DNA from: an uncultured Oscillospiraceae bacterium
Lineage (GTDB): Bacteria > Bacillota > Clostridia > Oscillospirales > Oscillospiraceae
Length of the DNA: 7,763 bases
Assembly: GCA_934572325.1 (NCBI GenBank)
Contig: CAKTKT010000067.1
Coordinates: 1-7,763 of the forward strand
Direction: 5' to 3'
Positions 1-5,670 of this stretch are shown here, piece by piece. The notes under the pieces were generated by a model, which worked only from the letters and a program-made list of their open reading frames with translations, had not been told where the DNA came from and did not search any database. The stretch's first letter is position 1, and every line of letters begins with the position of its first letter. The position numbers and the translations under genes are program-made.

Positions 1-9
1 CTTACCCAT
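1..9 (-). CDS. Start of an unidentified outward reading frame (partial, Met-Gly-Lys)
   Basis: On the minus strand, ATG-GGT-AAG (9 down to 1) follows GGAGGGG at 20-14; from the GGAGG core to the ATG is 6 nt, a good spacing. The same SD, spacing and codons occur in the right repeat copy, which supports a real gene start carried by the repeat. Only three codons are inside the window, so the product is unknown; a transposase is inferred purely from the repeat context. Confidence 0.35.
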
Positions 10-71
10 GAGACCCCTCCGCTGGCTGTCTCCCGCTGAGGTCACTGTACAATATGTTTGACAAACCTACA
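1..71 (-). repeat. Outer inverted repeat, left copy (probable 5' end of a multicopy element)
   Basis: Positions 1-71 are the reverse complement of 7691-7761 with one difference (G at 41; the right copy has the equivalent of A). Read on the minus strand the copy begins TGTAGGTTTGTCAAAC, holds the odd palindrome GTTTGTCAAAC (52-62), a GGAGGGG ribosome binding site (14-20) and an ATG (7-9). Homology stops at 71: the next bases bear no relation to those bordering the other copy. A TGTA-type terminus, an internal dyad, then SD and start codon about 60 bp in is how the left end of many insertion sequences is arranged. I infer an insertion-sequence end whose body lies outside the window. No transposase sequence is visible, so the family cannot be assigned. 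Confidence 0.85.
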
Positions 72-108
72 AAAAACTCAACGAACGTTCTATTTCGTGA
101 TTGATGTT

Positions 109-136
109 TTGAGCCGATTATGATAGTATATATAAT
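109..136 (+). promoter_or_regulatory. Probable sigma-A promoter of trmB-exoA-dusB
   Basis: A perfect TATAAT (131-136) is preceded, after a 16-bp spacer, by TTGAGC (109-114), which matches four of six -35 consensus bases. It lies outside the terminal repeat, so the operon keeps its own promoter. The predicted transcript starts near 143, giving a leader of about 26 nt. The stretch 72-108 is AT-rich; apart from the short palindrome GAACGTTC (83-90) I see nothing in it. Confidence 0.6.
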
Positions 137-168
137 TGTGAAAATGTCGGACAGGAGTCGGAGATCAT

Positions 169-921
169 ATGAGAATGAGAAAAAGGCACAACCTCGCGCC
201 GCGCATGGAAAAGTGCGCGGATTTGATGATACCCGACTGCACCGAGCACCGCGGGCGCTGGCTGGAGGACTTTGCCGGCTTTGACCGGCTTTATGTTGAG
301 CTTGGCTGCGGCAAGGGGCGCTTCACGGCGGACGCTGCGGAGACGATGCCCGACACGCTGCTGCTCGCCGTGGAAAAGGTTCCGGACGCGATGATAATCG
401 CAATGGAGCGCATACGCGATCGCGGGCTTACGAACGTCCGCTTCATCGACGGCGACGCCGCCGCGCTGCCGCAGATGCTCTCAAACGGCGAGGCGGCGCG
501 CATCTACATAAACTTCTGCGACCCGTGGCCGAAGAGCCGCGACGCAAAGCTCCGCCTGACCGCGCCCGCCTTTCTGCGTATGTACGCAGACGCGCTGCCG
601 CTCGGCGGGGAGATACATTTCAAGACCGACAACACCCCGCTTTTCGACTGGTCGGTGGAGCAGCTTGCCGCCGAGGGATGGGCGCTGAGCGAGCTGACGC
701 ACGATCTGCACAAGGACGGCGCGGTCGGAATAATGACCGACTACGAGGCGAAGTTCTATGCCGACGGGCTGAAGATCAACCGCGTCGTGGCGGCAAAGAC
801 CGCCGCCACGCTCGGCACTGCGGCGGGCGCGGTTGCGAGACTGCGCAACGCCTCCCTGCGCGACGCGCACGGCGCGGAGGAGAGCCGCGCGGCGCACGAG
901 GAAGAGGAAAATGCAAAATGA
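169..921 (+). CDS. trmB: tRNA (guanine-N7-)-methyltransferase TrmB
   Basis: Transfers a methyl group from S-adenosylmethionine to N7 of G46 in the variable loop of tRNA; cytosolic, single subunit in bacteria. The 250-residue product shows the family's landmarks in order: an N-terminal MRMRKR stretch, the SAM-binding loop ELGCGKGRF (44-52), an acidic residue at the next strand in VEKVPDA, the RNA-binding/catalytic signature NFCDPWPK (115-122), FKTDN (151-155) and TDYEAKF (190-196). The ATG at 169 follows GGAG (160-163) by 5 nt. The recognisable domain ends near residue 207; the last 40 or so residues form an Ala-rich, then Arg/Glu-rich tail that most TrmB proteins (about 210-240 residues) lack. 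It is first in a coupled operon: its TGA overlaps the exoA ATG. Family assignment is secure; the tail has no assigned role. Confidence 0.95.
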   Translation: MRMRKRHNLAPRMEKCADLMIPDCTEHRGRWLEDFAGFDRLYVELGCGKGRFTADAAETMPDTLLLAVEKVPDAMIIAMERIRDRGLTNVRFIDGDAAALPQMLSNGEAARIYINFCDPWPKSRDAKLRLTAPAFLRMYADALPLGGEIHFKTDNTPLFDWSVEQLAAEGWALSELTHDLHKDGAVGIMTDYEAKFYADGLKINRVVAAKTAATLGTAAGAVARLRNASLRDAHGAEESRAAHEEEENAK

Positions 922-1673
922 GGTTTATTTCGTGGAACGTTAATGGTCTGCGCGCCGTCATGAAAAAAGGCTTTGAGGATATATTCTGGAGCTTCAACGC
1001 CGATTTTGTCTGCTTGCAGGAGACGAAGCTGCAAGCCGGACAGCTTGAGCTGGACTTACCCGGCTATGAGAGCTACTGGTGCTACGCCGACAAAAAGGGC
1101 TATTCCGGCACGGCGGTGTTCGCCCGTCACGCCCCGCTCTCCGTCGGCTATAATCTGGAGCGGAGCGAGCACTGCACCGAGGGGCGCGTCATCACGCTGG
1201 AATACGACAAATTTTACCTTGTGTGTGTATATACCCCCAACGCGCAGGATGAGCTGAAGCGCATCGACTACCGCATGGCGTGGGAGGACGATTTCCGCGC
1301 CCATCTCGTCGCGCTCGACGCGAAAAAGCCCGTTGTCGTCTGCGGCGACATGAATGTGGCGCACGAGGAGATAGACCTGAAAAATCCCAAGCCCAACATC
1401 GGCAAGCCCGGCTTCTCCGACGAGGAGCGCGGCAAGTTCACGGAGCTTCTCGACGCAGGATTCATCGACACGTTCCGCGCGCTCTACCCCGACCGGCGCG
1501 ACGCCTACTCATGGTGGAGCTACCGCATGGCGGCGCGGGAGAGGAATGTCGGCTGGCGCATCGACTATTTTGTCGTGTCGGAGCGACTGCGCGGCAGCAT
1601 AAAGGACGCTTATATCTTTCCGGAGATAATGGGCTCTGATCACTGTCCGGTCGGGTTGGATATGGCATGGTGA
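918..1673 (+). CDS. exoA: Exodeoxyribonuclease III / AP endonuclease
   Basis: Mg2+-dependent enzyme of base-excision repair that cuts DNA 5' to abasic sites and removes 3' blocking groups and nucleotides. The 251-residue protein is full length for the ExoA/Xth branch of the exonuclease-endonuclease-phosphatase fold. Catalytic positions are all visible: N7 in SWNVNG, E35 in LQETK, Y105 in VYTPNA, D144 and N146 in GDMNVAHEEIDL, and D241/H242 in SDHCPVG near the C-terminus; the WWSYR motif and the RIDYF stretch before the C-terminal motif are also present. The reading frame is open far upstream, but the protein family begins at MRFISWN, so ATG 918 is the start. This gives an ATGA overlap with trmB, with AGAGGAAA (903-910) as the ribosome binding site. 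The upstream open part is a trmB shadow. Translational coupling to trmB is inferred from the overlap. Confidence 0.96.
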   Translation: MRFISWNVNGLRAVMKKGFEDIFWSFNADFVCLQETKLQAGQLELDLPGYESYWCYADKKGYSGTAVFARHAPLSVGYNLERSEHCTEGRVITLEYDKFYLVCVYTPNAQDELKRIDYRMAWEDDFRAHLVALDAKKPVVVCGDMNVAHEEIDLKNPKPNIGKPGFSDEERGKFTELLDAGFIDTFRALYPDRRDAYSWWSYRMAARERNVGWRIDYFVVSERLRGSIKDAYIFPEIMGSDHCPVGLDMAW

Positions 1674-2644
1674 ACATAGGAGATACCGCGCTGAACGGGC
1701 GGCTGGTGCTCGCGCCCATGGCGGGCGTGACGGACTTCGCCTTTCGCGGCATTTGCCGCGAGCACGGCGCGGCGCTGACGACGACGGAGATGGTGAGCGC
1801 GAGGGCGCTTGTATATAACGACGCAAAGACCCGCGCACTGCTTCATATCCCGCAAAACGAGCACCCCTGCGCCGTGCAGATATTCGGGCACGAGCCGGAC
1901 GTGATGGCGGAGGCGGCGATTATGGCGCTGGAGCTCTCGGGTGCGGATATACTGGACATAAACATGGGCTGTCCCGTGGGCAAGGTTGTCAAATCCGGCG
2001 ACGGCTCGGCGCTGATGAAAACGCCGGCGCTCGCCGCGGAGATAATAGAGCGCGTTTGCCGCGCGGCGGATAAGCCCGTGACGGTCAAGTTCCGCAAGGG
2101 CTGGGACGGCGGCAGCGTGAACGCCGTGGAATTTGCGCGTATGTGCGAGGGCGCGGGCGCGGCGGCGATCGCCGTGCACGGGCGCACGCGCGTACAGATG
2201 TATTCCGGACACGCCGACTGGGATATAATACGCGAGGTGAAAAAAGCCGTGAGCATCCCCGTCACCGCTAACGGCGACATTTTCACCGGCGCGGACGCGG
2301 AGCGTATACTGCGCTACACAGGATGCGACCTTGCGATGATCGGGCGCGGGAGCTTCGGCTGCCCGTGGCTCTTCGAGCAGGGCAACGCCGCGATAGAAGG
2401 GCGCGATATTCCGCCGCTGCCGCCGCTTGCCGAGCGCATCGACACCGGCGTGCGGCAGATAGAAGCTCTGGCGGAATACGCGGGCGAGCGCGCCGCGTGC
2501 CTTGAGGCGCGGCATCATCTGCCGTGGTATCTGCACGGCGTGCCCTATGCCGCGTATTACCGCAGCGAGCTTGTACACGTGGACACGCTCGACGACATAC
2601 GGCGCATTGCGGCGGATATAAAGCTTAATTTGAAAAACAGGTAG
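1667..2644 (+). CDS. dusB: tRNA-dihydrouridine synthase, DusB type
   Basis: FMN- and NADPH-dependent reduction of uridine to dihydrouridine in tRNA. The 325-residue protein matches the Dus family: LAPMAGVTD (15-23) at the FMN-binding first strand of a TIM barrel; VQIFGHEP (70-77); NMGCPVGKVVKSGDGSALMK (99-118) with catalytic Cys102; KFRKGWD (141-147); VHGRTR (170-175) for flavin phosphate contact; NGDIF (202-206); and IGRGSFGCPWLF near 225-236. The C-terminal helical tRNA-binding part carries RHHLPWYLHG (282-291). The barrel motifs and length fit the DusB/YohI subgroup common in Firmicutes. The ATG lies inside the last codons of exoA (7-bp overlap) with only a weak purine stretch before it, suggesting translation coupled to exoA. 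A promoter for the next operon sits in its last codons. Confidence 0.94.
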   Translation: MVNIGDTALNGRLVLAPMAGVTDFAFRGICREHGAALTTTEMVSARALVYNDAKTRALLHIPQNEHPCAVQIFGHEPDVMAEAAIMALELSGADILDINMGCPVGKVVKSGDGSALMKTPALAAEIIERVCRAADKPVTVKFRKGWDGGSVNAVEFARMCEGAGAAAIAVHGRTRVQMYSGHADWDIIREVKKAVSIPVTANGDIFTGADAERILRYTGCDLAMIGRGSFGCPWLFEQGNAAIEGRDIPPLPPLAERIDTGVRQIEALAEYAGERAACLEARHHLPWYLHGVPYAAYYRSELVHVDTLDDIRRIAADIKLNLKNR

Positions 2645-2658
2645 AGATATATTATAAT
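2630..2658 (+). promoter_or_regulatory. Near-consensus promoter of the ECF sigma operon
   Basis: TTGAAA (2630-2635), a 17-bp spacer and TATAAT (2653-2658): eleven of twelve consensus bases at ideal spacing. The -35 box is within the last codons of dusB. It looks like a vegetative (sigma-A) promoter, so basal expression of the sigma/anti-sigma pair should not need the ECF factor itself. Transcription should start near 2665, leaving a leader of about 50 nt. Confidence 0.75.
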
Positions 2659-2680
2659 GAAGGCTGACAGCAATTAAGGC

Positions 2681-2703
2681 TGCCGGATAGAATACCTTCG
2701 GCA
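2681..2703 (+). other. Possible leader hairpin before the sigma gene
   Basis: TGCCGGA (2681-2687) can pair with TTCGGCA (2697-2703), seven pairs including one G-U, with a 9-nt loop. It ends directly before the AAAGGGGG ribosome binding site (2703-2710), which is 7 nt from the ATG. There is no U-run, so it is not a terminator; it could affect translation or RNA stability, or be chance. Confidence 0.3.
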
Positions 2704-2717
2704 AAGGGGGTTATCAG

Positions 2718-3338
2718 ATGACGCGAGAGCAGGAGGCGGCTGTTATACGAGCCGTCCTTAACGGCGATGTCAACGCTTTCGAGACCCTTGTAAAGGAATA
2801 TGAGAAAAATGTATACAACCTCGCTCTGCGCATGACCGGCAACAGCGAGGACGCGGCGGATATGTCGCAGGAGGCGTTCATAAAGGCGTACAATTCGCTG
2901 TCGTCCTTCCGAGGGGACAGCAAGTTTTCCGTGTGGCTGTACCGCATCGTGTCGAACGTCTGTCTCGACTATCTGCGCAGCAGGACGCGAAAGCCCACGG
3001 TCTCGCTCTCGACGGAGAACGACGACGGGGATGATGTCGAGCTGGACATTGCCGACGAGACGCAGTCGCCGGAGCTTCTGCTCGACAGGAGCCTCACGCG
3101 CGACGCCGTGCGCCGAGGGCTCGCCTCGCTGCCGCCCGATCACAGGGAGATACTGCTGCTGCGCGAGATACAGGGGCTGAGCTATGAGGAGATCGCCGCG
3201 GCGCTCGATCTTGAAGCGGGCACGGTGAAATCGCGCATATTCCGCGCCCGAAAAAAACTGAGCTCGTTTTTGATCAAGGATGGGAACATTCCGGAGTTTG
3301 TTTCGTCAAGCAAAGAGAGAGGAGGTGATCTGTCATGA
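2718..3338 (+). CDS. ECF (sigma-70 group 4) RNA polymerase sigma factor
   Basis: Directs RNA polymerase to stress-response promoters when released from its anti-sigma factor. The 206-residue protein has only the two domains typical of ECF factors. Region 2 runs from about A20 to R89: AFETLVKEYEKNVYNLA, then DMSQEAFIKAY (48-58) in the core-binding and -10 part and FSVWLYRIVSN (70-80) in the melting/-10 part. Region 4 runs from about L135 to L184, with LPPDHREILLLRE and the -35-binding helix-turn-helix LSYEEIAAALDLEAGTVKSRI (154-174). The acidic linker between them (about 95-125) is usual. It resembles Bacillus SigW/E. coli RpoE more than other ECF types, but the exact group needs a profile search. 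The start has AAAGGGGG 7 nt upstream. The stop overlaps the anti-sigma ATG, the usual arrangement of a cognate pair made in fixed ratio. Confidence 0.95.
   Translation: MTREQEAAVIRAVLNGDVNAFETLVKEYEKNVYNLALRMTGNSEDAADMSQEAFIKAYNSLSSFRGDSKFSVWLYRIVSNVCLDYLRSRTRKPTVSLSTENDDGDDVELDIADETQSPELLLDRSLTRDAVRRGLASLPPDHREILLLREIQGLSYEEIAAALDLEAGTVKSRIFRARKKLSSFLIKDGNIPEFVSSSKERGGDLS
3321..3329 (+). promoter_or_regulatory. Very strong ribosome binding site for the anti-sigma gene
   Basis: GGAGGTGAT is a perfect anti-16S match of nine bases, 5 nt before the ATG at 3335. It lies inside the sigma coding sequence. It fixes the anti-sigma start and suggests high translation of the inhibitor compared with the sigma factor. 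Confidence 0.85.
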
Positions 3339-4765
3339 GCGGATGCGAATACTATCAGGAGCTGATAAGCCGTATGCTGGACGGGGATCTGTCCAGAGAC
3401 GAGCGCGCCGCGCTGGCGGAACACCTTGGCACTTGCCGCGAATGTGCGGCGATGTATCAAGCGTTTTCCGCGTTGTCAGACACCATTTCTTCCGACTTGG
3501 CAGAGCCGCCGGAAGAGTTATGCGATAATATCATGGCGGAGCTTCGCCGCAGTGAGATAATCCGCCGCAACCGCAAAAGGGGGCTTTCACGTCAGGTGAA
3601 GAGCCTCATCGCGGCGGCGGCATGCGCCGCGCTCGTGCTCGCGGCGGTCGGCGGCGTTGCCATCGTCAGCAGCCGCAGAACGGACAATGCCGTCTATGAG
3701 AGCCGCACGAGCCTAAAGACCTCCGGCGACATATACGCCGCAGGAGAGGAGAGCTCCTCCGTCGAAGCGCCCTCGCCGTCACCCACGCCCGCTGCGGCGG
3801 ACGCGCCCGCTGCGCAGTCCGACAGCGGCATGAGCCGCGCGATACCCGACAGCGAGAATTACGGCTATGTCCCCGAGAGGGAGACGCCCGCCGTCGGCGC
3901 AGCCGCGCCCGCGCAGTTTCCGGACTTTTATCCGAACGCGCCGACCGTGACGTCCGCGCCGACAGCCATCCCCACGCCCGCACCCACGCCTGTTCCCACG
4001 CCCAGTCCAACGCCGGTACAGACGCCTGCGCAGACCGCCGCGCCGACTGCGGCTCCCACCGCCGCGCCGACTGCCGAGCCTACGGCTGAGCCGGTTAAGT
4101 CTGCGGAGCAGGAGCGCGAGCAGGGGAACGAGAGGGCGGATGACGCTCTCGGCAGCGCCGGACTGCTGCAAGCCCCGGCGGAGAATACCGCCGCCCCCGA
4201 CGATACGCCGCTTGAGACAGCCGCGCCGGAAAATGACGCGCCCGATCTCCGCAAGGATACGCCGCGCACACAGCAGGAGAGCTCCGACGCCGACGGCGAA
4301 AGGATCGTGCGGCATATAAGCATGGGCAGTGCGGACGCAACGGCGCTCGTTGAAAAGCTGCTCACGAACCGTGACGATACGCTTGAGACCGGCGCGGAGG
4401 AGACTCCCGCGCCCGCGGCTTCACCGCCCGTGTCTCCCGCTGCCGCGGAAGCGCCGGCGAACGCTGCCGCGCTGGGAGTTCCGCCCGCTGTCAGCTCCCC
4501 CGCACCCATGGATGAGCATTTGCGCGCTGAGCTGCCGGAGGACGTTGACCCCGACAGCGTGGACATTATCGAGTATACCGCGCAGGGCACGGCGCATAAG
4601 CTCATCGTGTGCATAAGCGATGACAGCGTGCTCGTGTTTGCCCGCGGCGGCGACGGCGCGCTTGTCCGCTACACGCCTGCATTGACCGCCGATGAATATT
4701 CCGCCCTTGTCGAGCCGTTTGTCACGCTCGCCAAGGAGGCGCAGGCGCATCGGGCAAATCCCTGA
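3335..4765 (+). CDS. Zinc-finger transmembrane anti-sigma factor (RsiW-like) with long Pro/Thr linker
   Basis: Predicted to hold the adjacent ECF sigma factor at the membrane. Residues 1-80 form a ZAS (zf-HC2) domain with Cys4, His30, Cys34 and Cys37, the C-x25-H-x3-C-x2-C zinc set seen in RsiW and also in redox-responsive RsrA. After a basic stretch (71-89, RRNRKR) comes one hydrophobic segment (about 91-111), so the N-terminus should be cytoplasmic. Residues 112-380 are a low-complexity extracytoplasmic region rich in Ala, Pro, Thr, Ser and Glu; 205-253 is a regular PTPAPTPVPTP/TAAPTAAPT tract. The last 85-90 residues (from about 390) look globular: HLRAELPEDVDPDSVDIIEY, then KLIVCISDDSVLVFARGG. 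I do not recognise this part. At 476 residues it is more than twice the length of RsiW. Release by regulated proteolysis, as for RsiW, is inferred; no protease gene is in the window. Confidence 0.9.
   Translation: MSGCEYYQELISRMLDGDLSRDERAALAEHLGTCRECAAMYQAFSALSDTISSDLAEPPEELCDNIMAELRRSEIIRRNRKRGLSRQVKSLIAAAACAALVLAAVGGVAIVSSRRTDNAVYESRTSLKTSGDIYAAGEESSSVEAPSPSPTPAAADAPAAQSDSGMSRAIPDSENYGYVPERETPAVGAAAPAQFPDFYPNAPTVTSAPTAIPTPAPTPVPTPSPTPVQTPAQTAAPTAAPTAAPTAEPTAEPVKSAEQEREQGNERADDALGSAGLLQAPAENTAAPDDTPLETAAPENDAPDLRKDTPRTQQESSDADGERIVRHISMGSADATALVEKLLTNRDDTLETGAEETPAPAASPPVSPAAAEAPANAAALGVPPAVSSPAPMDEHLRAELPEDVDPDSVDIIEYTAQGTAHKLIVCISDDSVLVFARGGDGALVRYTPALTADEYSALVEPFVTLAKEAQAHRANP
4034..4074 (+). 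repeat. Short in-frame repeats encoding the TAAP linker
   Basis: A 17-bp sequence (ACCGCCGCGCCGACTGC) occurs at 4034-4050 and again, unchanged, at 4058-4074, a 24-bp step equal to eight codons. It encodes part of the TAAPTAAPT tract of the anti-sigma linker. Such repeats can gain or lose copies by slippage without breaking the frame. Confidence 0.7.
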
Positions 4766-4790
4766 AAACGCAAAAAATTAATAAAAATTT

Positions 4791-4811
4791 GACAATTCAT
4801 CGTGATTTGTC
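4791..4811. promoter_or_regulatory. Dyad-symmetric candidate operator upstream of rex
   Basis: GACAA-t-TCA-tcg-TGA-t-TTGTC: eight of ten base pairs are symmetrical about position 4801. It ends immediately before the -35 box at 4812, where a repressor or activator would act. It does not match the Rex consensus (TTGTTAA-n4-TTAACAA or TTGTGAA-type), so I cannot say that Rex binds it; an unknown regulator or chance is possible. Confidence 0.35.
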
Positions 4812-4840
4812 TTGAAACCTCTCCTTTGATGTGCTATACT
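4812..4840 (+). promoter_or_regulatory. Promoter of rex
   Basis: TTGAAA (4812-4817), 17-bp spacer, TATACT (4835-4840), giving a start near 4847 and a leader of about 70 nt. A second -10-like TATAAT at 4846-4851 lacks a well-spaced -35. A consensus -35 TTGACA at 4789-4794 lacks a matching -10. No terminator is visible between the anti-sigma stop (4765) and this promoter, so read-through from the sigma operon is possible. Confidence 0.65.
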
Positions 4841-4911
4841 GCCGCTATAATAGATTATTTATGCGCTTTTTTCTTGGTATAGAAACAGCACAGCCACGTA
4901 AGGAGAGGTTT
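4815..4911 (+). promoter_or_regulatory. Long-range inverted repeat masking the rex ribosome binding site
   Basis: AAACCTCTCCTT (4815-4826) is the perfect 12-nt reverse complement of AAGGAGAGGTTT (4900-4911), which contains the rex SD (AAGGAGAGG, 4900-4908, 7 nt before the TTG start). The 5' arm lies between the -35 and -10 boxes of the rex promoter, so RNA made from that promoter lacks it. RNA entering from upstream would carry both arms and could fold the SD into a 12-bp stem. Pairing is visible in the sequence; the regulatory role is inferred. Confidence 0.5.
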
Positions 4912-4915
4912 TTTC

Positions 4916-5596
4916 TTGAAAAACATTAAGGTTTCCAACAATGTTATCCGCCGTCTGCCGCGCTATCTGCGCAAGCTGGACGAGCTGATGGGCAGCGGCG
5001 TCAGCCGCATTTCGTCCTTTGAGCTTGGGCAGCAGCTCGGGCTTACCCCGTCGCAGATCCGGCAGGATTTTAGCTGCTTCGGCGAATTTGGTCAGCAGGG
5101 CTACGGCTACAATGTCGCCGCGCTGCACGGGCAGATCGCCAGCATCCTCGGCACGGATCGCGGCTACAGCGCCATCCTCATCGGCGCGGGCAACATCGGT
5201 CATGCGCTGATGGACAATTTCTGCTTCAGCGCGTGGGGCTTCAGGCTCGTCGCCGCGTTTGATATTGACCCGGAGCTTACGGGCACGGTGTTCAACGGCG
5301 TGCCCATCTACGCGATGGATACGCTTGAGGAGTATCTTCAGAGCAATCACGTTGACGTCGTCGTGCTGGCAGTTCCCAAGGAAGCCGCAATCCCCGTGAC
5401 CGAAATGCTCACCGCCAACGGTGTCGAGGCTATCTGGAACTTCACGAATGTTGACGTCACCGCCCCCAACAGCACCATAATTGTCGAGAACGTCCACTTC
5501 TCCGACAGCCTTCTCTCGCTGAGCTACTATGTCTCTGAGCGCAACGACGAGAAAGCCGCCCGCGCCGCGCGTGCGGAAAAGGCGGAGCGAGGCTGA
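4916..5596 (+). CDS. rex: Redox-sensing transcriptional repressor Rex
   Basis: Homodimeric repressor of fermentation and respiration genes; a high NADH/NAD+ ratio releases it from DNA. The 226-residue protein has an N-terminal winged helix (about 5-80) with the family stretch VIRRLPRYLRKLDEL (10-24) and recognition-helix region LTPSQIRQDFSCFGEFGQQGYGY (43-65). A Rossmann domain follows, with the dinucleotide loop GAGNIG (90-95) and Asp116 at the end of the second strand (AAFDIDPE). The last 17 residues are an Ala/Lys/Glu-rich tail. The start is TTG at 4916, chosen because AAGGAGAGG lies 7 nt upstream and Rex proteins begin a few residues before VIRRLPRY; no ATG or GTG fits. It is monocistronic by position: own promoter upstream, hairpin downstream. 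I found no clear Rex operator in the window, so autoregulation is not supported. Confidence 0.95.
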   Translation: MKNIKVSNNVIRRLPRYLRKLDELMGSGVSRISSFELGQQLGLTPSQIRQDFSCFGEFGQQGYGYNVAALHGQIASILGTDRGYSAILIGAGNIGHALMDNFCFSAWGFRLVAAFDIDPELTGTVFNGVPIYAMDTLEEYLQSNHVDVVVLAVPKEAAIPVTEMLTANGVEAIWNFTNVDVTAPNSTIIVENVHFSDSLLSLSYYVSERNDEKAARAARAEKAERG

Positions 5597-5620
5597 GCGC
5601 ATACATTCAATAATAAGTAT

Positions 5621-5648
5621 AAGGAAGCTTCCGCGAGGAAGCTTCCTT
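5621..5648 (+). terminator. Hairpin after rex, probable terminator
   Basis: AAGGAAGCTTCC (5621-5632) and GGAAGCTTCCTT (5637-5648) form a perfect 12-bp stem with a GCGA tetraloop (GNRA type). Each arm is itself palindromic (GGAAGCTTCC). The tail on the + strand has only one further T before GG, so intrinsic termination may be weak; the reverse strand has a more T-rich tail (ATACTTATTATT). It begins 25 nt after the rex stop. Confidence 0.55.
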
Positions 5649-5670
5649 TGGTATCAAACGGAGGTTCGGT

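Noticed and set aside
82..95. CGAACGTTC, resembling a Gram-positive LexA box near exoA's operon promoter
   Set aside because: The LexA box needs CGAAC and GTTCG separated by four bases; here the arms are fused and the outer G is missing.
136..143. TTGTGAAA, a Rex-like half-site in the trmB leader
   Set aside because: The opposite half-site is absent at the right spacing; half-sites of this size occur by chance.
525..917. N-terminal extension of the exoA frame inside trmB
   Set aside because: The translation is low-complexity Arg/Ala-rich, and the ExoA family begins exactly at the ATG at 918.
1640..2704. 354-residue open frame on the minus strand across dusB
   Set aside because: Arg/His/Ala-rich shadow in GC-rich DNA, antisense to an unmistakable dusB, with no ribosome binding site or family motif. 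The same holds for the minus-strand frames at 5527-6435 and 6432-7298.
3961..4092. Repeat tract considered as a CRISPR or tandem-repeat element
   Set aside because: It is in-frame, codon-periodic and encodes a Pro/Thr/Ala linker; there are no regular spacers.
4789..4794. Consensus TTGACA as an upstream rex promoter
   Set aside because: No -10-like hexamer lies 16-18 bp downstream.
4813..4838. TGAAAC at the rex -35 as a possible ECF (SigW-type) promoter
   Set aside because: The -35 fits, but at 16 bp the -10 reads TATA and not CGTA/CGTC; it is better explained as a sigma-A promoter.
5618..5623. TATAAG as a -10 box for the phosphatase gene
   Set aside because: No -35 element at suitable distance, and it overlaps the hairpin after rex.
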